A DNA stretch of 7,434 nucleotides from Komagataeibacter kakiaceti JCM 25156. GTDB lineage: Bacteria > Pseudomonadota > Alphaproteobacteria > Acetobacterales > Acetobacteraceae. How positions within the stretch are numbered: position 1 is the first letter of the stretch; each line of letters begins with the position of its first letter. Below, in pieces: positions 1-5,393 of this stretch. Below the pieces are notes generated by a model, which searched no databases, had not been told where the DNA came from, and worked only from the letters and a program-made list of their open reading frames with translations. The position numbers were made by a program, and so were the translations under genes. Location of the stretch: positions 1 through 7,434 of the forward strand of contig NZ_BAIO01000091.1 of the NCBI RefSeq assembly GCF_000613305.1, read 5' to 3'.

Positions 1-369
1 TGCCGCCAGCCATGCCGTGGCCAGGCCGATCAGGAAGCACGCCCCCAGCATCACCACGCCGAAGGAGGACGCGACCCGCCGGGCCTGTTCGATCCGGCCC
101 GCGCCGATCAGCCTGCCGGTGATGGCCCCGATCCCGATGGACAGGCCGATGGATACGGCGATCTGGACGTAGCTTATGACCCCGGCGAACCCGATGGCCG
201 CCGTCTGTGCCGGGTCACCCAGCCAGGAGATGTAGAACAGGTTCAGAAGATCGACGATGAAGACCGCCATGAGGCCAATGGCCCCCGTGCCCGCCATAAC
301 GACAACGTGACGGATGATACGGCCCGTGCAGAATGCGGCATGCGGTCGTTTTACGGGATTTCCCCCCAT
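1..369 (-). CDS. MATE family efflux transporter, N-terminal part (runs off left edge)
   Basis: The minus strand is open from an ATG at 369 to the window edge, 123 codons with no stop, so the gene is cut by the edge and not visibly broken. Reading in from the start there is a short polar, basic N-terminus and a first hydrophobic segment (about residues 22-48, containing FIVDLLNLFYISWLGDP). A second segment (about 58-80, Gly/Ile-rich) follows, then the cytosolic loop TGRLIGAGRIEQARR (81-95) and a third segment (about 98-123). The Asp at about 40 in helix 1 and the GRLIGAGR loop are typical of MATE Na+/H+-coupled drug and metabolite exporters, which have about 12 helices and 440-470 residues, so roughly a quarter is present. 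An in-frame TGA lies 27 nt upstream of the ATG, which limits longer starts; no strong Shine-Dalgarno is visible. Substrate cannot be told. It is transcribed divergently from the 866 gene. Confidence 0.88.
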   Translation of the reverse strand, partial: MGGNPVKRPHAAFCTGRIIRHVVVMAGTGAIGLMAVFIVDLLNLFYISWLGDPAQTAAIGFAGVISYVQIAVSIGLSIGIGAITGRLIGAGRIEQARRVASSFGVVMLGACFLIGLATAWLAA

Positions 370-495
370 TCGGGTGTCCAGTCTGCTGTCGGTCAGATGA
401 TCTGAACCTGCATGATGCGGGGCAATGAAAGGCGGCACAAGGGCCTTATATGCCCTGTTTTTTATGATATGGCAGAAAAATGGCGGGCTGTTCTG

Positions 496-525
496 TATAT
501 ACTGGCACCACATTGTGCGCTGCAA
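496..525 (-). promoter_or_regulatory. Candidate sigma70-type promoter for the MATE gene
   Basis: On the minus strand, TTGCAG (520-525) and TATATA (496-501) are separated by 18 bp, a fair match to -35/-10 consensus in the AT-rich part of the gap. It would start transcription near 488 and give a leader of about 120 nt before the MATE ATG. The -35 lies inside the left copy of the 512-554 repeat, which would suit repressor control. Inferred from sequence only. Confidence 0.4.
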
Positions 526-554
526 AATAAATCCAAGAATTGTGCAGCGCAAAA
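512..554. repeat. Two-copy operator-like repeat (direct and inverted)
   Basis: ATTGTGCGCTGCAAAA (512-527) and ATTGTGCAGCGCAAAA (539-554) match at 13 of 16 positions as direct repeats spaced 27 bp start to start. The core TGCGCTGCA (516-524) is also the exact reverse complement of TGCAGCGCA (543-551), so the pair reads as an inverted repeat too. Each copy is itself a rough palindrome of form TTGTGC-N3-GCAAAA. The left copy covers the candidate MATE -35 and the right copy ends about 33 bp before the plus-strand -35. This arrangement resembles a paired binding site for a dimeric regulator, but the regulator is not in the window. Confidence 0.45.
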
Positions 555-587
555 AAGTAAAATCATATTTTTTATTTATATTTATTG

Positions 588-616
588 TTGACCTTTAAAG
601 ATCAGGATGGCATACA
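588..616 (+). promoter_or_regulatory. Promoter for the leader and 67-aa gene
   Basis: TTGACC (588-593) and CATACA (611-616) are separated by exactly 17 bp at the downstream end of the AT-rich patch. This predicts a start near 622-624, just before the first hairpin of the structured leader (626-641), which supports the pairing of promoter and leader. The -35 matches consensus at five of six positions; the -10 matches less well. Confidence 0.5.
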
Positions 617-621
617 GACTC

Positions 622-800
622 ACACGGAGCCTGCTGGCTTCCATAAATACAAAGAAAGTCCGGTAAAAATCCGGATAGAACGCGATGCTGCCGCACCGGC
701 GTTTCACTGGCAGGGTCCCCGCAGGGGGGCCCTGTTTTTTCATGGCGAAGGCAATGGGGTGCCATCCCTCTTTTACGTATCTGACGCCGTCGGGTTTTCT
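622..800 (+). promoter_or_regulatory. Structured 5' leader; divergent cobalamin-riboswitch-like element (tentative)
   Basis: The transcript from the 588-616 promoter has a leader of about 240 nt before the 866 gene. The part at 622-800 shows, in order: a hairpin GGAGCC-tgct-GGCTTC (626-641, one G-U pair); a GAAA-containing stretch followed by the hairpin TCCGG-taaaaat-CCGGA (659-675); GAACGCGATGCTG (678-690); CACTGG (705-710); GGCGAAGGC (744-752); and ATCTGACGCCGTC (779-791). From memory, cobalamin riboswitches contain, in the same order, a GGGAA-x-CCGGTG-AA-TCCGG region, a CCGCAACTG region, the CACTG B12 box, GGGAAGGC and GACCTGCC, over about 200 nt. The order and total length fit, but individual boxes deviate (GGGAA in particular is lost). 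A strong hairpin with T6 lies between the fourth and fifth boxes. It may be a diverged, decayed or error-affected riboswitch, or a different RNA that resembles one. Confidence 0.33.
711..740 (+). terminator. Intrinsic terminator-like hairpin inside the leader
   Basis: CAGGGTCCCC (711-720) pairs with GGGGGCCCTG (725-734) as a 10-bp stem with one G-U pair and a 4-nt loop, followed directly by T6 (735-740). This is a textbook factor-independent terminator on the plus strand. With the promoter at 588-616 it would give an RNA of roughly 118 nt. It lies 126 nt upstream of the next start codon, so it could act as an attenuator for the 67-aa gene or end a separate small RNA. Confidence 0.65.
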
Positions 801-816
801 CTACCCTGCGGGTTTC

Positions 817-857
817 CCCCACCCTTTTTCGTGGTGGGGATCGTTCCGTTGAGGGAG
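817..857 (+). promoter_or_regulatory. Pre-SD hairpin and Shine-Dalgarno of the 67-aa gene
   Basis: CCCCACC (817-823) pairs perfectly with GGTGGGG (833-839) across a 9-nt loop. Twelve bases later comes GAGGGAG (851-857), a strong Shine-Dalgarno 8 nt before the ATG at 866, which fixes that start. GAGGGA (851-856) is also the exact complement of TCCCTC at 765-770 in the leader, a possible anti-SD pairing. Confidence 0.5.
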
Positions 858-865
858 AATGACCG

Positions 866-1069
866 ATGTCCAGACTGACTGCGGCCGAACGTGATGCATT
901 GCCCGATTCAGCCTTTGCCCTGCCGGGGCGGCGCTATCCCATACCCGATGCGACCCATGCGCGCGACGCACTCGCCCGCGCCAGTGAAATGCTGCATCGG
1001 GGCGACCTGACCCAGCAGGAATATGACACCGTGGTGGCCCGCGCCCATGCGGTGCTGGAAAGCGAATAG
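866..1069 (+). CDS. Small orphan protein, 67 aa, DUF6582-like
   Basis: The ATG has a strong Shine-Dalgarno (GAGGGAG, 8 nt spacing) and the frame ends in TAG, giving a soluble, charged 67-residue protein with no signal peptide or membrane segment. The N-terminal half reads LTAAERDALPDSAFALPGRR then YPIPD, followed by a helical stretch HARDALARASEML and a second helix around QQEYDTVVARAHAVLESE. The pattern LP-S-FALPG-R-YPI-D-HA--A-AR-S recalls the small domain I know as DUF6582, found alone or at the ends of phage-associated proteins; this identification is from memory. No catalytic motif is seen, and its function is unknown. It is the only complete plus-strand gene, sits alone between a structured leader and a terminator, and faces the minus-strand ETF genes. 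Its frame is intact, unlike four of its neighbours. Confidence 0.75.
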   Translation: MSRLTAAERDALPDSAFALPGRRYPIPDATHARDALARASEMLHRGDLTQQEYDTVVARAHAVLESE

Positions 1070-1077
1070 AAAGCCAT

Positions 1078-1110
1078 AAAAAAAGGGCGCGGGATAAACA
1101 CCCGCGCCCC
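1078..1110 (-). terminator. Intrinsic terminator of the etf genes (possibly bidirectional)
   Basis: GGGCGCGGG (1085-1093) pairs perfectly with CCCGCGCCC (1101-1109) around a 7-nt loop. Read on the minus strand the stem is followed by seven T (1084 down to 1078), a strong signal about 30 nt after the etfA stop. Read on the plus strand it is followed by only three T after one C, so it may also end the 866 gene, less efficiently. Confidence 0.88.
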
Positions 1111-1139
1111 TTTAACTTACTGTATGGAACCGTTCTGGT

Positions 1140-2077
1140 TCAGCCAGCCTTGTCCAGTTCGGCCTCAAGCTGCGGCAGGACCGTGAACAGATCCCCCACA
1201 ATGCCGTAATCGGCCACCTGGAAGATCGGCGCCTCGGGGTCCTTGTTCACCGCGACGATGACCCGGCTGTCCTTCATCCCGGCCAGATGCTGGATCGCAC
1301 CGGAAATGCCAAGGGCGATGTAGAGTTCCGGCGCCACGATCTTGCCGGTCTGGCCCACCTGGTATTCGTTGGGAACAAACCCGGCATCCACCGCCGCGCG
1401 CGATGCGCCAATGGCGGCCCCAAGCCGGTCGGCCAGCGGGTTGAGGAGCTTGAAATTCTCCTCGTTCTGCATGCCGCGTCCGCCCGACACCACAACACGC
1501 GCGGATTCCAGCTCCGGGCGTTCGGACTGGGACAGTTCCGTGGAAATGAAGGTCGAACCACCCGGACCGGCCGGCAGGGCGACTTCCTCGATCACCGCGT
1601 TGCCCCCTTCGGCCGGAACCGGGTCGAAGCGGAAGCGCGGACCGTGATCACCTTTTTTGTGTCAGCCGATTTTACCGTGGCCAGCGCGCTGCCCGCATAG
1701 ATGGGGCGAACGAAGGTATCGGCGTCATTGACGGCGATGATGTCCGGGATCGGCTGCACGTCCAGCAGCGCCGCCGCGCGCGGCAGCACGTTCTTGGACG
1801 TGGCCGACGATGCGGCGAGGATATGCGTATATCCCCCCGCAAGCTCCGCCAGCAGCGCCGCCATGGGTTCGGCCAGTTCGCTGTTGCCAGTGGTGTCGGT
1901 GACCTGAAGCACCTTCTTCACGCCCGGAATGGCCGCTGCCGCCTTTGCCGCCGCCGCCGCATCGGCCCCGGTGACCAGCACATCGACATCACCCAGCTTC
2001 GCCGCCGCCGCAATGGCCGAACGGGACGCCTGCCGGATCACGCCACCGTCATGATCCAGATAAACAAGTACGGTCAT
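1140..2077 (-). pseudogene. etfA: Electron transfer flavoprotein alpha subunit, frameshifted in this sequence
   Basis: The alpha subunit binds the redox FAD of the EtfAB heterodimer, which carries electrons from acyl-CoA and related dehydrogenases to ETF-QO. The start at 2077 has an AAGGTG Shine-Dalgarno inside the end of etfB, 2 nt after the etfB stop. The first segment (2077 to 1592) reads normally to about residue 150 (VRASA), then shifts and stops. The second segment continues the family sequence in another frame to 1140. Restoring one A to the AA at 1627-1628 (minus strand GCTTCGAC to GCTTTCGAC) gives [14 protein letters not shown] and a single 312-aa protein, the usual length. The C-terminal FAD domain carries [35 protein letters not shown] and [20 protein letters not shown], matching the ETF alpha signature. 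No other damage is seen, so a sequencing indel is more likely than a real pseudogene. Confidence 0.93.
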
Positions 2078-2079
2078 GA

Positions 2080-2828
2080 TCAGATCACCTTTGCTTCGTT
2101 GCGCAGACGCGAAACCAGTTCAGCAGCCGAGTCGAGCTTGATGCCCGCCTTGCGTTCCGGCGGTTCGGCAACCGAGATCACGCTCAGCCGCGGCGTCATG
2201 TCCACGCCCAGATCGGCGGGCGTGATTTTTTCCAGCGGCTTCTTGCGCGCCTTCATGATGTTGGGCAGCGAGGCGTAGCGCGGCTCGTTCAGGCGCAGAT
2301 CCGCCGTGATGATGGCGGGCAGCGCCAGCTTGACGGTCTGCAGGCCGCCATCGATCTCACGGGTCACGGTCACTTCGCCATCGGCCACTTCCACCTTGGA
2401 GGCGAATGTCGCCTGCGGGCGGCCCAACAGGCCGGCCAGCATCTGGCCGGTGGCGTTCATGTCGTCATCAATGGCCTGCTTGCCAGAATGACCAGATCCG
2501 GCTTTTCCTTTTCCACCAGTGCTTTGAGCACCTTGGCGACGGCCAGCGGTTCCGTGACCGTGTCGGTTTCCACCAGGATGGAGCGGTCAGCACCCATCGC
2601 CATGGCCGTGCGCAGCGTGTCCTGTGCCTTGGCTTCCCCGATCGAGACCGCGACGATTTCCGTCACCACGCCTTTTTCCTTCAGGCGCACGGCTTCCTCA
2701 ACCGCGATTTCGTCAAACGGATTGATGGACATCTTGAAGCCGGCGGTTTCAACGCCGGAACCATCGGCCTTGACGCGTGCCTTGATGTTGTAATCAAGCA
2801 CGCGCTTAACGGGTACGAGAACCTTCAT
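2080..2828 (-). pseudogene. etfB: Electron transfer flavoprotein beta subunit, frameshifted in this sequence
   Basis: The beta subunit is the AMP-binding partner of EtfA and carries the loop that docks on the dehydrogenases. The start is [14 protein letters not shown] at 2828, the standard N-terminus, with only a weak AGG 11 nt upstream. About 71 nt of non-coding DNA separate it from the ETF-QO stop, with no terminator, so co-transcription is likely. The first segment (2828 to 2457) is normal to residue 115 (KPDLVIL), then shifts and stops. The second segment (2460 to 2080) continues as [13 protein letters not shown]. Adding one C to the CC at 2483-2484 restores [19 protein letters not shown], a highly conserved ETF beta motif, and a 249-aa protein of normal size. 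The segment [20 protein letters not shown] fits the ETF beta signature. The stop is 2 nt before etfA. The deletion is probably a sequence error. Confidence 0.93.
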
Positions 2829-2899
2829 TGCATATTTGCCTGTCTGTATTCGGATAAGGGCAATCTGTGTGGCAGCTACATACCGTACCTGCCGCCAGA

Positions 2900-4539
2900 T
2901 TACATCCCGCCGGGATAGTTCGGGCCGCCTGCCCCCTCCGGTGTGGTCCAGTCAATGTTCTGGGCCGGATCCTTGATGTCGCACGTCTTGCAGTGCACGC
3001 AGTTCTGCGCGTTGATCTGCAGGCGCGGATCCGTGGCCTCATCCGCCACTTCATACACGCCGGCCGGGCAGTAACGGCTTTCGGGTGAGCGGAAGACATC
3101 CCAGTTCACCGTTTTCCACAGCGAGGTATTGCGCACCTTCAGGTGGACCGGCTGGTCCTCCTCATGGTTGGTGGCGGACAGGAACACCGAGGAGAGGCGA
3201 TCAAACGTGATCCTGCCATCGGGTTTGGGGTAGCTGATCTTTGGTGAGATGGAGGCCGCTTCCAGCGTCTCGTTATCGGCATGGCGCGTGTGCAGCGTCC
3301 ACGGCGCCCGCCCGCGCAGCAGCATGGCGTCGATGCCGGAATACAGCGCCCCGGCCTTCATGCCGAACCTGGCGAAGGCCGGACGGATGTTGCGCACCGC
3401 GCGCAGTTCCTGCCACAGCCACGAATCCCTGATGCGCCGCGTGTAGGAACCCGGTTCCACACGGTTCGTGGCCAGGGCCTCCGCCACGGCCTCGGCCGCC
3501 AGCATGCCCGATTTCATGGCGGTGTGGGTGCCTTGATCTTGGGCACGTTCAGGAAGCCCGCCGTATCGCCAATCAGCGCCCCGCCGGGGAATGTCAGGCG
3601 CGGGATGGACTGGATCCCGCCTTCCGACAGCGCGCGCGCGCCATAGGCGACGCGGCGGCCATTCTCGAAATAGGGGCGGAAGGCGGGGTGCAGTTTCGCG
3701 CGCTGCATCTCGTCAAACGGGGAAAGCCACGTATTGGGATAGTCCAGCCCGACCACAAACCCGTAGGAGACGAGGTTTTCTCCGAAATGGTACATCCACG
3801 CCCCGCCATAGGTCCGGTCATCCAGCGGCCAGCCGAAGCTGTGCTGCACCAGACCGGGGCGGTGCATTTCCTTGGGGATTTCCCACAGTTCCTTGATGCC
3901 GAGGCCATAGGTCTGCGGATCGACGCCCTTGCGCAGGTCGTACATCGCCGTGACCTGCTTGGTCAGCGAACCCCGGCAGCCTTCCGCGAACAGGGTGTAT
4001 TTCGCGCGCAGTTCCATGCCGGGGGCGTAATTGCCGGTGGGCTGGCCATCGCGCCCGATGCCCATGTCACCCGTCGCGACACCGGTCACGCGGCCACTGT
4101 CATCAACCAGCACTTCGGCCCCCGCGAAACCGGGGTAGATTTCAACGCCCAGTTCCTCGGCCCGGCCGGCAAGCCAGCGGCACAGATCCCCAAGGCTTAC
4201 GATGAAGTTGCCGTGGTTGCTCATATGCGGCATCACGCGCTCGAGGAAGGGCACTTCAAGGCTGCCGGTGCGTGTCAGGTAGAGCGCCTGCTCCTCTGTC
4301 ACGGGGGTATCCAGCGGGGCGCCTTCCTCGCGCCAGTGCGGCAGGAGTTCCTGTAGCGCGCGGGGTTCGATTACGGCGCCCGACAGGATATGCGCGCCGA
4401 TCTCGCTGCCCTTCTCGATCAGGCAGACGCTGGCGTCAGGCGCCAGTTGCCGCAGCCGGATGGCCGCCGCAAGGCCCGATGGACCGCCACCAACGATCAC
4501 GACATCGAATTCCATAGTCTCGCGCTGGGTCTCGCTCAT
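2900..4539 (-). pseudogene. Electron transfer flavoprotein-ubiquinone oxidoreductase (ETF-QO), frameshifted in this sequence
   Basis: ETF-QO is a membrane-associated FAD and 4Fe-4S enzyme that oxidises reduced ETF and reduces ubiquinone. I place the start at 4539 (MSETQRETMEFDVVIVGGG). The frame stays open upstream to 4719 but that stretch is non-coding in character and overlaps the oxygenase gene; starts at 4563 or 4515 are possible, and none has a clean Shine-Dalgarno. The dinucleotide-binding motif VVIVGGGPSGLAAAIRL is at about residues 13-29. The first segment is normal to residue 336 (GFLNVPKIK), then shifts and stops at 3514. The second starts MKSGMLAAEA at 3517. Adding one C to the CC at 3531-3532 restores the family sequence NVPKIKGTHTAMKSGMLAAE and a 546-aa protein, the usual length. 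The cluster ligands are visible near the end: YCPAGVYEV and NCVHCKTCDIKDP (Cys at about 491, 514, 517, 520 after correction). It leads the etf gene set, with etfB and etfA downstream. Confidence 0.93.
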
Positions 4540-4618
4540 ACCTCTGTTGTCCTCTTGCGTCATGACCGGGATGACATGGGATGAATGGGATTTCACCTCA
4601 ACCGTACTGCTTCCTAGA

Positions 4619-4669
4619 GCCGTTTGGTTCCGGAATAAAGTCCCGTTGCGCATTCCAGGGCCAAACGGC
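4619..4669. repeat. Long imperfect palindrome between the oxygenase and ETF-QO genes
   Basis: GCCGTTTGGTTCCGGAAT (4619-4636) and ATTCCAGGGCCAAACGGC (4652-4669) form an 18-bp stem with 15 Watson-Crick pairs, two G-U pairs (as minus-strand or plus-strand RNA one reading gives G-U, the other A-C) and one mismatch, around a 15-nt loop. It lies 18 nt past the oxygenase stop and 80 nt before the ETF-QO start. No T-run follows on either strand, so it is not a classical intrinsic terminator. It could be a Rho-assisted 3' end, an mRNA-stabilising stem, or one copy of a dispersed palindromic repeat. Confidence 0.6.
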
Positions 4670-4687
4670 GCGCGCAAATGGGGGTTT

Positions 4688-5329
4688 TCACGCCATGGCG
4701 GGCAGGCGGGCCAGTTCATCCGTCGCCAGCCATTCGGGGCCGACGTAATTGACGATCAGCGTGCGGCGCACCCCCTTCAGCGGGCGCGGCAGGAAACCAT
4801 GCCATGACCGGTCGGACGGAATGAACAGCAGCCCGGAATTGAACAGCCCCGAGGCCCGCGCCACCGGCGCGCCCTCCGCCGTCATGATGTCCGTGCCCCA
4901 GTCAGCCGCTTCCGCCCCCATGGAAAGCGAGACCAGAAGCGTCAGCCGCTTGGCCCCGATATCGGTATGGGGCTCAAGCCAGAACCCATCCGTATCAAGG
5001 CAGAGTTCAAGGCGCAGGGCCGCGTTTTCAAGGTTCGCGTCGCAACGGGAGGTGAATGTCGCCCGTGTCCCGGCGTCATCGAACAGGCGCGCCAGATCGT
5101 CCAGCGCCGGATTGGCCGCGCGGAGCGCGGGGGTAATGAACAGGCGGCGTCCGTTGCGCCCGGCCCGCTGTCCTCCGCTCTCCCCGCCAAGGAAACGGGC
5201 GTCCGGCATCCATGTCACCAGCGCCGTGGCCACGGATGCGGGCAGCACGTCGTGCATCTGCCAGTGGGGAAAGGGCCATGGCAGGACAGGGCTGGCGGTA
5301 AGGGCAGCAATGACGTGGTTGGGTTGCAT
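4688..5329 (-). CDS. 2-oxoglutarate/Fe(II)-dependent dioxygenase family protein
   Basis: The minus-strand frame from the ATG at 5329 gives 213 intact residues. The double-stranded beta-helix core is recognisable: LRLELCLDTDGFWLEPHTDI contains the HxD iron ligands (His121, Asp123), and WHGFLPRPLKGVRRTLIVNYV gives the distal His177 followed by Arg188/189 as the likely 2-oxoglutarate carboxylate anchor. DWGTDIM and FIPSDRSWHGF are typical of a family of short alphaproteobacterial 2OG-Fe(II) oxygenases. The substrate is unknown; relatives hydroxylate small molecules, sugars or peptides. The frame is open upstream to 5500, but an earlier start would overlap the hemN end and add a low-complexity Arg/Pro-rich stretch, so I reject it; no good Shine-Dalgarno precedes the chosen ATG. 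It follows hemN by 64 nt, a gap that contains a small GC hairpin, and is probably co-transcribed with it. Confidence 0.85.
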   Translation of the reverse strand: MQPNHVIAALTASPVLPWPFPHWQMHDVLPASVATALVTWMPDARFLGGESGGQRAGRNGRRLFITPALRAANPALDDLARLFDDAGTRATFTSRCDANLENAALRLELCLDTDGFWLEPHTDIGAKRLTLLVSLSMGAEAADWGTDIMTAEGAPVARASGLFNSGLLFIPSDRSWHGFLPRPLKGVRRTLIVNYVGPEWLATDELARLPAMA

Positions 5330-5355
5330 GGCCGGATGTTTTATCTGCTGGGTCC

Positions 5356-5370
5356 GGCGCGGGGCGCGCC
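5356..5370 (-). other. Short GC hairpin in the hemN-oxygenase gap
   Basis: GGCGCG (5356-5361) and CGCGCC (5365-5370) are perfect arms around a 3-nt loop, about 24 nt after the hemN stop on the minus strand. No T-run follows (GGACCCAGCAGATAAAAC), so full termination is unlikely; it may dampen read-through or protect the hemN 3' end. Confidence 0.35.
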
Positions 5371-5393
5371 AGGGCCGGAAGGGGGGAGACGGG

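Noticed and set aside
440..463. AGGGC-cttatat-GCCCT followed by six T on the plus strand, a weak terminator shape.
   Set aside because: The stem is only 5 bp, no plus-strand transcript is expected to enter here, and on the minus strand (MATE leader) it lacks a T-run.
585..878. Plus-strand reading frame of 97 codons across the leader.
   Set aside because: It begins at a non-ATG codon without a Shine-Dalgarno, runs through the terminator hairpin and the SD of the 866 gene, and its composition is not protein-like.
4540..4719. N-terminal extension of ETF-QO by up to 60 residues.
   Set aside because: It would overlap the oxygenase stop and translate the palindrome at 4619-4669; the ETF-QO family starts just before the FAD motif.
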